Notes: generated by a model not told the origin, from the letters alone. Counted from the stretch's first letter, positions 8,838 through 18,158 are shown. The stretch: DNA of 64,000 bases from Candidatus Poribacteria bacterium (GCA_028824685.1 JAPPCZ010000047.1:30894-94893); one strand, 5' to 3'. Numbers and translations are program-made.

Positions 8838-10748
8838 ATGAATCCTCTAAAGAAAAGTTCTATCACGTTACGTGCAACGCTGATTGGCATTGCCCTCATC
8901 CCCCTTAACAGTTATTGGATTCTTCATCTCAGTTACATCTGGGATTCCAACCGTCCCACAAGTTTGGCGTTACTGTTCAATGTCCTGTTTACACTACTTG
9001 TTCTGATTGCACTCAATACGCTACTCCGCCGGTTACGTCCAACATTTGCGTTTACACAAAGCGAATTGCTAACAATCTACGCCATGCTGTGTCAAGCTTC
9101 TGTTTTCGCAGGACGCGATATGCTGCAAGTGTTGGTTCCATTGATGGGTAATGGTTTCTGGTACGCAACACCTGAAAACGAGTGGACACAACTCTTTCAT
9201 CAGCATCTCCCTGAATGGCTTGTTGTTGGCGAACAAGATATATTAAGCGGTTTCTATAAAGGTGAATCCACGTTTTATCTACAAGCACATATACAAGCGT
9301 GGTTAGTGCCAACACTGATATGGGTATGCTTCTGCCTTGTGATTGGGGTAACAATGCTTTTCCTCAACGTGCTGTTACGCAAACAGTGGCAAGAACATGA
9401 ACGCCTTACCTATCCAATTGCCCAACTTCCATTTGAAATCACGCAAGGGAAAAACCGCTTTTTCAATCGACGCATGATGACTGTCGGTTTGTGCATCGCT
9501 GCCTTACTGAACCTTCTTTATAGTTTACACCAAATCAACCCTGTTTTCCCGACAATTCCACTGTATCATAGTTTTCGACTCGCTGAGAAGCCGTGGAGTG
9601 CTATGAATAATCCCGGTTTTCGTATTAGCTTCTTCCCGTTTGCAATCGGTGTTGGCTTCTTGATTCCACTTGATTTAGGATTTTCATGCTGGTTTTTTCA
9701 CTTATTCTGGCACTTTCAACGAATTGTCGGAGAAAGCTTTGGATGGCGCGGTTCAATCGGATTTCCGAGAGAAATGGCACAGATTCGCGGTGTATGGATA
9801 GCGCTATTTCTGTGGACGTTGTGGATGGGACGTTCACACGTTAGGATTGTGTTGAAAACTTTGTTCAGTAGTCGTGCATTGACGGATAGTGATGAAGGCG
9901 AGGCGTTACGTTACAAAACAGCAATAATCGGCGCGCTTGTTGGATTCATCTTGATTATAGCGTTCTGTCTGAAAGCAGGGATGTCTCTATGGTTTGCAGC
10001 CCTGTTTTTTGTTTTTTATTTCGCAATGTCAATTACTATCACTCGCATCCGCGCTGAGTTGGGACCGCCTGCACACGATCTTTACAACGCGGGTCCAGAT
10101 TTGCTCTTAACGGATGCATTCGGCACACGACGTATCGGCAATCGCAATTTATCAGTGATGTCGCTGTTTTTCTGGCTAAATCATCTCTCTTACCGCGCGC
10201 ATCCGATGCCGCATCAATTGGAGGCTTTAAAACTTGCACATCAAACTCGTTTTAATTCAACGCAACTCCTGTGGGTATTAGCAATTGCGATTTTTGTCGG
10301 TGCGCTTTCGGCTGCATGGGGACATCTTCACCTTTCCTATCAGGTTGGTTTAGAGAATGCGCGTTCATGGTATGCCCGTGCGGCTTTCAATCGACTCGCT
10401 GGATGGCTTTATAATCCGGGTGAAACGAACTTCAGCGGATTGTTGTATACTACTGGTGGGTTCACTTTCGCGATTGGTCTACTACTATTGCGATGGCGGT
10501 TTATTCAGTGGCCACTACATCCTGTTGGATATGTCGTTTCAAGTTGGTGGACGTTTACCGGTCTTTGGTTTCCGCTTTTAATCAGTTGGACGATAAAACG
10601 GATTCTACTCTCAACGGGTGGTGTTCGGTTATATCGGCGTGCAATTCCGTTTTTTATCGGTTTGGTCATCGGGGACGTTATTGTTGCATCTGTGATTAGC
10701 ATTTTGGGATTATTTTTTGATTATCGTGTCGTTTACCTGAGTTGGTAA
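8838..10748 (+). CDS. Large polytopic membrane protein (DUF6785/DUF6784-like)
   Basis: 636 residues with some 12 or more hydrophobic helices along the whole length. Near residue 190 a cytoplasmic-looking segment EHERLTYPIAQLPFEIT is followed by further helices, and a second conserved region (TRIRAELGPPAHDLYNAGPD, near residue 400) precedes HRAHPMPHQLEA-like loops (RAHPMPHQLEALKLA). This layout resembles a family of oligopeptide-transporter-like membrane proteins common in planctomycete- and poribacteria-type genomes that I recall as DUF6785/DUF6784. Function and substrate are unknown. No ribosome site is visible before the ATG. Confidence 0.75.
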   Translation: MNPLKKSSITLRATLIGIALIPLNSYWILHLSYIWDSNRPTSLALLFNVLFTLLVLIALNTLLRRLRPTFAFTQSELLTIYAMLCQASVFAGRDMLQVLVPLMGNGFWYATPENEWTQLFHQHLPEWLVVGEQDILSGFYKGESTFYLQAHIQAWLVPTLIWVCFCLVIGVTMLFLNVLLRKQWQEHERLTYPIAQLPFEITQGKNRFFNRRMMTVGLCIAALLNLLYSLHQINPVFPTIPLYHSFRLAEKPWSAMNNPGFRISFFPFAIGVGFLIPLDLGFSCWFFHLFWHFQRIVGESFGWRGSIGFPREMAQIRGVWIALFLWTLWMGRSHVRIVLKTLFSSRALTDSDEGEALRYKTAIIGALVGFILIIAFCLKAGMSLWFAALFFVFYFAMSITITRIRAELGPPAHDLYNAGPDLLLTDAFGTRRIGNRNLSVMSLFFWLNHLSYRAHPMPHQLEALKLAHQTRFNSTQLLWVLAIAIFVGALSAAWGHLHLSYQVGLENARSWYARAAFNRLAGWLYNPGETNFSGLLYTTGGFTFAIGLLLLRWRFIQWPLHPVGYVVSSWWTFTGLWFPLLISWTIKRILLSTGGVRLYRRAIPFFIGLVIGDVIVASVISILGLFFDYRVVYLSW

Positions 10749-11239
10749 CCTTATACCAAATTAACGCGATTCGTCTCGGTAGGTGCGGTTTCCTAACCAA
10801 TTCAGAATACCATACGCGTATTCTGACATACACATAAGTGTCAATTTAGCGTCTAATCTTTCTTGTGGAGGCTTTGAAAACCTGATATTACAGATTGAGT
10901 TCCGTAGGAACGATATGTTTATAGAAACACGTCCAAACATTCTCTTGAGCTCCGTAGGAGCGACATATAAAACAAGGCACATATCGCCTCTATGAGGCTC
11001 AAAAATGGGGTAACCTTGTCCGCTATAAACATACCGCCTCTACGAGGCTACACACACCCTAAAAACAGAACTAAATTCCTTAAATTGACGCCTATGATGC
11101 GGGTTCCTAACCGCATCTACCAGAGAGTGTGCACATATTTTTAGATTTCACTATAAAATGGACAGATAGGATAAGAAAACAGGCAGATACCCAAAACGGA
11201 TACCTGCCTGTGAGATGGATGACAACGCTGATGTTGTTA
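10749..11239. repeat. Gap with REP-like hairpins and a terminator
   Basis: No gene is seen. Contents from left to right: a GGTAGGTGCGGTTTCCTAACC hairpin near 10779; REP-like units at 10899-10924 (stem GTTCC/GGAAC) and 10949-10965 (GCTCC/GGAGC); two inverted units of the GCCTC-TA(T/C)-GAGGC type at about 10985-11000 and 11021-11049; a GATGCGG...CCGCATC hairpin at 11096-11121; and the terminator at 11171-11210, listed separately. Confidence 0.65.
11171..11210 (-). terminator. Rho-independent terminator of the secreted-protein operon
   Basis: On the minus strand CAGGCAGGTATCC and GGGTATCTGCCTG form a stem of about 13 bp with a GTTTT loop, followed at once by TTTTCTTAT. It lies 30 bp downstream of the stop of the 11240-11962 gene, as expected for the end of that transcript. 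Confidence 0.8.
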
Positions 11240-11962
11240 TTATCTGTGATCATTACAAACATCACACCCCTGGTCACTACAGAGACCACAGTAGATATCA
11301 AAATCCCTTGCTGTGCTGGGTGTAGGTGTAGCAGCCGATGTGCTGTGCTTCTCTCCACTGGTTAGATTTGTCCCATTGGCAGAAGCACTTGCATTCGGGT
11401 TCGTGCTGATTTCGTGCCCCCAGCCATTTTTAGAACCGCTACGATCTTCATAATCAGAGAAGGCCCCTTCCTCTGTCTGCGTATCTGGATTTCGGACATT
11501 CGGGTACTGAAAGCCTGCTGGCACTTCTGCACGCAAATTATACTTTGTTTCATAGTTATGATTATCTGAACTACAAGAAACATAAGCATAAGCACTTACT
11601 GCGAACTTTTTGATCAGCTCCTTGATTGTCCATCTCTGTCCAACAATAATCCATGCACGGGTATCTTCTGAAAAGGTAGGTAGGATGTTCTTATCACTGC
11701 CACCATGTGTCCACTCTCCAGTGTACCCATCATCCGTATAGCTGACCCCCGAATCGGCCCAACTCCACAACGGACCCTCGCTATCAGAGCCTGAACACAT
11801 TTTATTTGTAAACGTTGGTGGATTGTAACCAGGGCCATACGTTGAGTTGACTTCTAATAAGGCAGACGAACTATCCCGATTCTGATTAGAAGAAAAGGCA
11901 ACAAACGCTGTCATGCCAACTAAAATTGCTATTGTTAAGAACACTACTATTTTTTTTATAAT
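11240..11962 (-). CDS. Secreted Cys-rich-tailed protein, probable ATT start
   Basis: About 240 residues. From ATT at 11962 the product begins with a textbook signal peptide: IKK, then a hydrophobic run to about residue 22, then AFSS. The mature part is hydrophilic, rich in Ser, Asn, Gly and Asp, and ends in CGLCSDQGCDVC, a Cys-rich tail. A perfect GGAGG sits 8 bp before this ATT and overlaps the stop of the upstream gene. The only canonical alternative, GTG 11944, cuts the basic part off the signal peptide and is about 26 bp from the GGAGG. No ATG, GTG or TTG lies nearer. The family is unknown; the overall plan recalls NVEAL-type secreted peptides of Bacteroidetes, without clear similarity. 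Confidence 0.7.
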   Translation of the reverse strand: MIKKIVVFLTIAILVGMTAFVAFSSNQNRDSSSALLEVNSTYGPGYNPPTFTNKMCSGSDSEGPLWSWADSGVSYTDDGYTGEWTHGGSDKNILPTFSEDTRAWIIVGQRWTIKELIKKFAVSAYAYVSCSSDNHNYETKYNLRAEVPAGFQYPNVRNPDTQTEEGAFSDYEDRSGSKNGWGHEISTNPNASASANGTNLTSGEKHSTSAATPTPSTARDFDIYCGLCSDQGCDVCNDHR

Positions 11963-11974
11963 AATTAAAACCTC

Positions 11975-12670
11975 CTAAGGTTTTTGTAGACCCAAATATT
12001 CATAAGGGTCAATTGCTATTTCTTCAGCGGTGACAATCTTGATATGTGACGGAATCTCATGCGCGTACCGGTATATAGTGCCAGGCGGTAAAAGAGAAGG
12101 ATGTCCCTTTGCCTTCACTATTCTTTGCTCACCATTTTCATCGGTTTCGTATTCAACAAGAATACTCCCATATTCAATCGGGGTAATAAGTCCTGTACCA
12201 TGGTTTATACCGACACTACTATATTTAGAACGTGTACCTTCTTTACGCATTTTGATGGTTACACGTTTTAGTAATTCATCTTCAATAGTTTCGCGGCTTT
12301 CCCACAGAAATTTTACGTTCCATCCCCATTCTTTCGGTATCTCCGGGTAGGGCCCGAGTCCGAAAGGAGACTCTTTGGGTATATCCTCTTCTGCGGTAGC
12401 TGCAACTTCATCGTCGTTGGTTACTTCGTTAGTTATAGATTTCTCTGCGGTTGGCGTTGTGCTTTCCACAGGTGCACCGGCTGCCTGTTCTGCTACCTTG
12501 CTTTTCTCGGATTTTTCTATCTCCGATTGCCGTAGCAGTTTTTGTGCATCCGATGCCGCTTTTCTCTCGTCTGTTAGTGAGTGTTGATACCAGAGGTAAC
12601 ACCCACCGGCAATAATTATCAGAAGGGCTGTGCCTCCCAATATCCATCGGGTATAGATGCTTTTAATCAT
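11975..12670 (-). CDS. Membrane-anchored protein of unknown function
   Basis: 231 residues from the ATG at 12670, which has AGAGG upstream. A single hydrophobic helix (about residues 9-26, LGGTALLIIIAGGCYLWY) anchors an external part. Residues 30-95 are charged and low in complexity (Ala, Glu, Lys, Thr). The rest (EWGWNVKFLWESRE, PSLLPPGTIYRYAHEIP) looks like a small folded domain of no family I know. The stop TAG overlaps the GGAGG of the next gene, so the two form an operon. A cysteine (GGCY) at the end of the helix may be a degenerate lipobox. Confidence 0.7.
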   Translation of the reverse strand: MIKSIYTRWILGGTALLIIIAGGCYLWYQHSLTDERKAASDAQKLLRQSEIEKSEKSKVAEQAAGAPVESTTPTAEKSITNEVTNDDEVAATAEEDIPKESPFGLGPYPEIPKEWGWNVKFLWESRETIEDELLKRVTIKMRKEGTRSKYSSVGINHGTGLITPIEYGSILVEYETDENGEQRIVKAKGHPSLLPPGTIYRYAHEIPSHIKIVTAEEIAIDPYEYLGLQKP

Positions 12671-13165
12671 GCTTATACCTCTTTTGTTGTGCCACACTTT
12701 CGCGTGGCGTTTTCCTTGTTTATGGGTTGTCCCTATCTGCTTAGTACGCCGGTGTGTCTTGCCTGCTTAAAAAAACAGGGCACCCCCGGCGACCAAGCCA
12801 ATACTCCAAAATATAATTTTAGAAAAAAGGGTACCCATATTGTGAGTATTGTTTTGGTCGTTATAAGTATTATACAAAAAACCGAAAAAAAAGTCAAGTA
12901 TAAATTTTAAAAAGTGAAATTTAGTGGAAATTGGGTGATTTTAACATATAACGGATGCCAATAATCTTTTCTGCAAACCTATCGTTTTAAAGGCAGATTT
13001 GGCACTTCTGTACCAGAATTTTCTAATATTACAACCTGATAGATTGTTTTTGTTTGATAGGAAAATCACTTGACATTTAAAATGCATTGGTGCTAAACTT
13101 CTCATGCAAAACTGAAAGTTTAATTTTTAACTCATCTCAAAACATATCATTCTGGGACCCCTCCA
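12671..13165. promoter_or_regulatory. Intergenic region with possible structured leader
   Basis: About 495 bp without a convincing gene. On the minus strand, ahead of the operon starting at 12670, two hairpins can be drawn: a GCCACGCGAAAGTGTGGC stem with a GAAA loop (about 12690-12707), and a larger one in which CGCCGG...CCTG pairs with CAGG...CCGGCG around a T7 loop (about 12750-12791). They match no riboswitch class I know. The segment 12890-13165 is very AT-rich and probably holds promoters in both directions. Confidence 0.35.
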
Positions 13166-13417
13166 ATGAAACGGCATCATATTGTTGGTATTATCACTGG
13201 AATATGTGCGATAGGTTTCGCATTACGTAGTGCCCTTTCGGTAAGTATCATTGACGCACTCGTAAACTTTATCTTGTTATTCGGTTTAGCCATTATGACC
13301 TTTTTTAAGGACAGATTACCACCCAGATGGTCGCAAGAGAGATTACCTCTTTGGATGTGTGTTCTTGTAGTTTGCCTTGTCTTATTTGAATTGATTTTTG
13401 AGTGGATTGTCTCTTGA
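13166..13417 (+). CDS. Small membrane protein, 83 aa
   Basis: 83 residues with three hydrophobic stretches (about residues 5-25, 27-46 and 60-80) and a basic linker [13 protein letters not shown]. The frame starts at ATG 13166 behind a poor ribosome site and ends 41 bp before the chosen pyrD start, on the same strand. No family is recognised. Coding is supported by the regular hydrophobic helix pattern only, so the call is moderate. Confidence 0.5.
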   Translation: MKRHHIVGIITGICAIGFALRSALSVSIIDALVNFILLFGLAIMTFFKDRLPPRWSQERLPLWMCVLVVCLVLFELIFEWIVS

Positions 13418-13458
13418 CCTTCTTTCCTAAAGCGGCAGAATCATCTTCATTACATAAA

Positions 13459-14388
13459 ATGGATACAACAGATTTATCTCTTAATGTGAATATCGGTGGG
13501 ATTCGGATGCGGAATCCAGTGATGACAGCATCTGGCACTTTCGGGTATGGCAGCGAATATGCGGATTTCGTAGACTTAAACCGACTCGGTGCAGTTGTCG
13601 TTAAAGGTGTTACAAGCGCCCCGTGGCCCGGCAATCCGATGGACCGCATTATGGAAACGCCATCCGGTATGCTCAACGCCATTGGACTGCAAAATGTAGG
13701 GGTAGATGGTTTTATTTCGGAAAAACTACCCTACCTCAGGAATTTTGATGTGCCGGTGATTGTCAATGTTTGCGGTAAAACGGTTGAAGAATACCTCATA
13801 GTCATTGAAAAGTTAAGCGAGGTGGATGGCGTTGCGGGGGTGGAACTCAATATCTCCTGTCCGAATTTGGATTGCGGTGGCATGAGTTTCGGTGTTGATG
13901 CGACTTTAGCACATCAACTTGTCAAAGCGGTCAGAGAGGAAACACATCTACCGCTATTGGTGAAACTGTCACCTAATGTTACAGATATTACCGAGATTGC
14001 ACGTGCGGTTGAAGATGCTGGAACAGATGCGCTTTCTGCGATTAACACACTGCTCGGTATGGCAATTGATGCAGAGACGCGTAAACCGGAACTCGCCAAC
14101 GTAACAGGCGGTCTTTCTGGACCTGCGATCAAGCCCGTAGCACTCCGATTGGTATGGGAAGTTTACAAAAGTGTCTCTATTCCGATTGTTGGGATGGGGG
14201 GTGTCATGAATGCAACAGATGCTGTGGAATTTTTTATTGCGGGTGCATCCGCTGTTGCCGTTGGGACAGCAAACTTTGTTAATCCACAGGCATCAATGGA
14301 AGTGATTGAAGGTATCAGCGACTATCTTGAAAAGATGGATATCAGTTCAGTAAAGGAATTGGTCGGGAGTTTGAAAGTTGACAATTAA
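13459..14388 (+). CDS. pyrD: Dihydroorotate dehydrogenase, class 1B catalytic subunit
   Basis: 309 residues from ATG 13459; a 19-residue longer frame has no better start. It oxidises dihydroorotate to orotate in pyrimidine synthesis. The FMN barrel begins with [15 protein letters not shown]. The active-site loop reads [13 protein letters not shown], where Cys as the catalytic base marks class 1. [10 protein letters not shown] and [27 protein letters not shown] bind FMN phosphate. Length and motifs fit the NAD-linked class 1B type, which normally pairs with PyrK; no pyrK is in the window. Confidence 0.95.
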   Translation: MDTTDLSLNVNIGGIRMRNPVMTASGTFGYGSEYADFVDLNRLGAVVVKGVTSAPWPGNPMDRIMETPSGMLNAIGLQNVGVDGFISEKLPYLRNFDVPVIVNVCGKTVEEYLIVIEKLSEVDGVAGVELNISCPNLDCGGMSFGVDATLAHQLVKAVREETHLPLLVKLSPNVTDITEIARAVEDAGTDALSAINTLLGMAIDAETRKPELANVTGGLSGPAIKPVALRLVWEVYKSVSIPIVGMGGVMNATDAVEFFIAGASAVAVGTANFVNPQASMEVIEGISDYLEKMDISSVKELVGSLKVDN

Positions 14389-14430
14389 TCAGCGCAAAAA
14401 AGTTGGTATTTTCTGACGATCTGGTGTATA

Positions 14431-15501
14431 ATGTCGGATATGGCACAATACTACGATAACGCGGTCAAATATGTCATGCTTGAGCATGCTCAAGAATTTG
14501 CAGAATTCATGGTAGGACACTCAGACATTAAAGTCTTAGAGAAACTTGAAACGGAACAACCGACCCTCAAGGCGCATCAGAACGATAGCACTTTGAAGGT
14601 GCAGCTTCCTAATGAAACGGCCATATTCCATACTGAGGTGCAAACAGATGACAGTAGGAAACCGATGTGGTATCGCCTTGCAGGATATAACGGTTTTCTT
14701 ATTAATTTACACGAAATGCCTGTCTATTGTAACGTTCTCTATTTACACCCTAACGCGGGTAGAAACGATAACGGCTACTATGCTTATAAGGGAATGGGAT
14801 ATGAGTATACGCTTCGTTATAAGGTGATCAGATTGATTCGGATTGAGGGACAATCAATATTAGAAAAGCAAACACCCGGGTTACTACCTTTTACACCGTT
14901 GATGAAATCACCAGAAGGAATGGATTCAAACCGTTGGTTGGAAGAATGCATTGATGCGACAGTATCTGCAGACACAGATCAACAGACTCGGGATATTTTA
15001 CTCGCGGCACTTGGTATTTTCGGCGGTTTAGTTTATGAACCACAACTAATTAAACAATTTTTACCGGAGGGTATCATGCAAGAATCTCCTTTTTTTCAAC
15101 ACATTATTCAAGAAGCAACAACAGAAGCAAAAAAAGAGGCTTACAAAGAAGGGATGGAACAAGGCATAAAAGATGGTAAAGAACAAGGGATGGAACAAGG
15201 GATGGAACAAGGGATGGAACAAGGGATGGAACAAGGGATGGAACAAGGGATGGAACAAGGGATGGAACAAGGGATGGAACAAGGAAAAAAAAAGGGGACT
15301 ATCCAAAGTATTATGGCACTACTTGAGAAACAATTCCAGCCTGATGCAGTGCAAGTTCTGGAACCGGCTTTGGAGGGTATTGATGATTTGCAACGCCTCA
15401 GAGAGTTGCTGCTTGCAGCACCCCAAGTCAATAGTCTTGAAACGTTCATGCAGTTTTTGACAAATGGAAACGCCACTGAATCGGGGAACGGACTCAAATA
15501 A
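14431..15501 (+). CDS. Rpn-like PD-(D/E)XK nuclease family protein with GMEQ repeat
   Basis: 356 residues. The N-terminal half (LKVQLPNETAIFHTEVQTDD, about residues 55-75) has the Asp/Glu layout of Rpn/YhgA-type and DUF4351-type PD-(D/E)XK proteins, which promote RecA-independent recombination or belong to mobile elements. A Lys/Glu helical stretch leads into eight exact GMEQ repeats (residues 253-284), then a C-terminal helical tail. It sits between pyrD (42 bp) and pyrB (20 bp), all on the plus strand. M4 (MAQYYD) is an alternative start; no clear ribosome site favours either. Confidence 0.75.
   Translation: MSDMAQYYDNAVKYVMLEHAQEFAEFMVGHSDIKVLEKLETEQPTLKAHQNDSTLKVQLPNETAIFHTEVQTDDSRKPMWYRLAGYNGFLINLHEMPVYCNVLYLHPNAGRNDNGYYAYKGMGYEYTLRYKVIRLIRIEGQSILEKQTPGLLPFTPLMKSPEGMDSNRWLEECIDATVSADTDQQTRDILLAALGIFGGLVYEPQLIKQFLPEGIMQESPFFQHIIQEATTEAKKEAYKEGMEQGIKDGKEQGMEQGMEQGMEQGMEQGMEQGMEQGMEQGMEQGKKKGTIQSIMALLEKQFQPDAVQVLEPALEGIDDLQRLRELLLAAPQVNSLETFMQFLTNGNATESGNGLK
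15187..15282 (+). repeat. Eight exact 12-bp tandem repeats inside the Rpn-like gene
   Basis: GGGATGGAACAA is repeated eight times without a single mismatch (96 bp), encoding (GMEQ)8. Perfect identity at the DNA level implies recent expansion by slippage; unit loss or gain keeps the frame. The same stretch creates a spurious FHPL-repeat frame on the other strand. Confidence 0.95.
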
Positions 15502-15521
15502 TTACACTCGTAGAGGAGACA

Positions 15522-16604
15522 ATGCGGCACCTCGTAACACTTGATGATTTGTCGAATTTTGAGATTGAACAGATTTTTCGGCTGGCAGCAGGCATGCAGT
15601 CACAATTAGAGACGTGGGCAGGGATCTGTCGTAGCAAATTGCTTGCGACCCTATTTTTTGAACCGAGCACACGGACTCGGCTCTCCTTTGAAAGTGCGAT
15701 GGAACGTCTCAACGGCGGCACACTTGGCTTCGCAGATCCGAGTTCTACTTCTGTGACAAAAGGTGAAACACTTGCCGATACCGCACGGATGGTCACAAAC
15801 TACGCAGATATTATAGTGGTGCGCCACAGTTGGGCAGGCTCAGCGCGAGTGATGGCAACTTATGCCAATATCCCCGTCATCAACGGTGGAGACGGAAGCC
15901 ATACACATCCGACACAAGCACTTACAGACCTCTATACGATTATTCGAAGAAAATCACAGGTGGAAGGTTTAACCGTTGGCATCTGTGGTGATCTTCGGTA
16001 TGGACGCGCGGCGCACTCGTTTGCGTTAGCGGTTGCGAGATTCGGTGGAAATCTGGTTCACATCGCCCCGAACGGTTTACAGATGCCTCCCTGGATACTC
16101 ACACGGTTAGCAAAAATCCACGGGCAGAAACCCATTGAAGTAGAAAACGTCACAGAAGTTATTGAAACGCTTGATGTCATCTATGTGAATCGGCTTCAGG
16201 AGGAACGTCTCCCGCCGACTTTAGATGCAAAAACGGTACGTGGTAGTTATTTGCTGAATGCAGCCGTGATGAAAAATGCTAAATCGGATGCGATGATTAT
16301 GCACCCGCTCCCACGCGTCAACGAACTCGCTTATGAATTAGATGATGACCCGCGTGCTGCCTATTTTGAACAATCCGCGAATGCCGTGCCGGTTCGGATG
16401 GCACTTATTTCAAGCCTTATGGGGTTAGAACAACTTATCTTGACACAACCTCCAAAACGAAATATTGATGAATCTTCCCATCAGTGTGAAAACCCGAACT
16501 GTATCACTCATCATGAAACCTATCTTTCTCCTGAACGTGAAACATTTAGTGGTGATACAGAAGTGCACGCTTGTGCCTACTGTGGTGACCTTTTTCGTAA
16601 TTAA
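15522..16604 (+). CDS. pyrB: Aspartate carbamoyltransferase with PyrI-type zinc domain
   Basis: 360 residues. GAGGAG precedes the ATG. It condenses carbamoyl phosphate and aspartate. FFEPSTRTRLSFESAM (carbamoyl-phosphate site), HPTQALTDLYTI and the HPLPRVNE aspartate loop are intact. The catalytic chain should end near residue 310. The extra tail has CENPNC (about 329-334) and CAYC (about 354-357), the same spacing as CPNSNC and CKYC in the zinc domain of E. coli PyrI. There is no room for the nucleotide-binding allosteric domain, so the enzyme has the zinc module of the regulatory chain without its effector site. Confidence 0.95.
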   Translation: MRHLVTLDDLSNFEIEQIFRLAAGMQSQLETWAGICRSKLLATLFFEPSTRTRLSFESAMERLNGGTLGFADPSSTSVTKGETLADTARMVTNYADIIVVRHSWAGSARVMATYANIPVINGGDGSHTHPTQALTDLYTIIRRKSQVEGLTVGICGDLRYGRAAHSFALAVARFGGNLVHIAPNGLQMPPWILTRLAKIHGQKPIEVENVTEVIETLDVIYVNRLQEERLPPTLDAKTVRGSYLLNAAVMKNAKSDAMIMHPLPRVNELAYELDDDPRAAYFEQSANAVPVRMALISSLMGLEQLILTQPPKRNIDESSHQCENPNCITHHETYLSPERETFSGDTEVHACAYCGDLFRN

Positions 16605-16637
16605 AGAAAATTCGATCTTCCCACCTGCAAAGATTAT

Positions 16638-18158
16638 TTATTCATCCTCTAATTCTGGTACTTTGGGAATCTTGGAAATCAATCCATCTTTCTCTATGAT
16701 TGCAGATCGCGTCATTCGCCAGACAGGGCTATTGGGACCGGCAGACTGCCACCCACCTTCGTGATTGTGAAGAGCGATTGCAACATAATCCCTTTCGGTT
16801 TCCGGGCTCGAGTCATGGGGAAATTCACGAGTTGTCCAATTGGTATAGGTAACCGGTTCACCACTATCCCAGACCCATACCCCTTCTTTTGCCACATCAT
16901 TGAGCCCTATCCAAAAAGGTCTTCCAAAGATCACCTCAAGCCAGAACTGTTCTTCTTCATCGTTGATAGAGACAAGATGTGCCCCTTCCGCAATTGCCTT
17001 CTGTTGCGCATCGTGCCAATCTTGGCATTGAATCTTTGCGTAAGCGTGTGCATTTGTAGGGTTAATAATCCAAGTTATTTTTTGGGGTTTCGCTGGTTTG
17101 GCTGCTTGTCGCATGATCGGTTTACGGACATTGCCTTTATTGAGAAGATCTTCAACAAAACGACGTGCTTTCGCATTATCAAGTTCTTTAATATCACCAC
17201 TGGGTTTTTTGGTAACAGGGTTCCCATTGAGTTTTATGACAATATTCTCAGGCTCCACATCCTCTTTGAGTAAAAATGGCCCTGCCCCGCCAGTAAATGT
17301 CTTATACCTTATGGAAAGTGTATAAAATCCGGGTTCATTTCTATATTGTGTGAAATAACCGTCAGCATTAGTGAAACAGTCGGTTCCGTGAGTTCCGCCG
17401 CTACTTCCAAACTCTCCACCTCGAAACTTCATGGTCAGATCTGCTTCTGCGTTAGTAAGAGGAGTGCCATCGGCATAAACAATCCGCGCCCGTATCTTAA
17501 GTCGTTTCTTGACAGTAATTTTGACATCTTCAATGTTCACACCCGGCTTTAGCCCAAACGCGAAACCCCCGAAAGGTCCCGGCCTCTCTGCATAGAAAAA
17601 AGTGATTTTATTGAGCCGAATGGAGAGAATCTGCATTTCCGACTCCATTCTACCAGGATGCATCAATCCCATTGGTGGAATTCGTTGCAGTTGTGGAAGT
17701 AGATTCTGTTGTATTTCTGGCGGGAGGTTTTCTTGTATTTCTGGCGGTACATTGGGGGCATCCTTCTCAAATGCATCCAACATAGCCTTTGGAATGGGGT
17801 ATATCTGAACAGTCCCTGGTTGGATATTGGTAACACTGAAAACCCCTTCTGCATCGGTCTTGGCTTTGGACATAGCGCGAGGTTTTCCTTCTTGGTTCAG
17901 GGCTTTCAATAGTTCCCCAAAATCAAATGGAAGCATACCTATCGGTGGCGCGGGACCTTTTAGGTTTTGCATGGATCGGATCATGAATGTGAACCCAGCG
18001 ATTGGTTTCCCTTTAGTGTCCACAACTTTGCCCGATAGTCCGCTTGGTGCTTGTGCGTCAGGTTCTACAAGTGGCTCTTGCGCGAAAATTCTTGTTACAG
18101 TGAATAATATAATGACTACAAATGTTATGAGTTTTCCCGAAGTATAGATGTATTTCAT
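16638..18158 (-). CDS. Secreted carboxypeptidase-regulatory-like / C-type-lectin-like protein
   Basis: 506 residues. A signal peptide (about 1-26, ending IFAQ) is followed by a carboxypeptidase-regulatory-like beta domain (GLSGKVVDTKGKPIAGF, about 40-56), a Pro-rich stretch, and a second such domain (KKRLKIRARIVYADGTPLTNA). The C-terminal domain is C-type-lectin-like: WHDAQQKAIAEGAHLVSIND, FWIGLNDVAKEGVWVWDSG, then EPVTYTNW. The usual disulfide cysteines are mostly missing. It is probably an exported sugar- or surface-binding protein. A paralogue follows on the same strand. Confidence 0.75.
   Translation of the reverse strand: MKYIYTSGKLITFVVIILFTVTRIFAQEPLVEPDAQAPSGLSGKVVDTKGKPIAGFTFMIRSMQNLKGPAPPIGMLPFDFGELLKALNQEGKPRAMSKAKTDAEGVFSVTNIQPGTVQIYPIPKAMLDAFEKDAPNVPPEIQENLPPEIQQNLLPQLQRIPPMGLMHPGRMESEMQILSIRLNKITFFYAERPGPFGGFAFGLKPGVNIEDVKITVKKRLKIRARIVYADGTPLTNAEADLTMKFRGGEFGSSGGTHGTDCFTNADGYFTQYRNEPGFYTLSIRYKTFTGGAGPFLLKEDVEPENIVIKLNGNPVTKKPSGDIKELDNAKARRFVEDLLNKGNVRKPIMRQAAKPAKPQKITWIINPTNAHAYAKIQCQDWHDAQQKAIAEGAHLVSINDEEEQFWLEVIFGRPFWIGLNDVAKEGVWVWDSGEPVTYTNWTTREFPHDSSPETERDYVAIALHNHEGGWQSAGPNSPVWRMTRSAIIEKDGLISKIPKVPELEDE

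Noticed and set aside
10783..11365. Several 70-83-residue frames on both strands
   Set aside because: They cross dispersed hairpins and the terminator and overlap the secreted-protein gene; codon content is not gene-like.
15061..15530. Minus-strand frames with FHPL or SIPC repeats
   Set aside because: They are reverse readings of the GMEQ tandem repeat inside the plus-strand nuclease gene.
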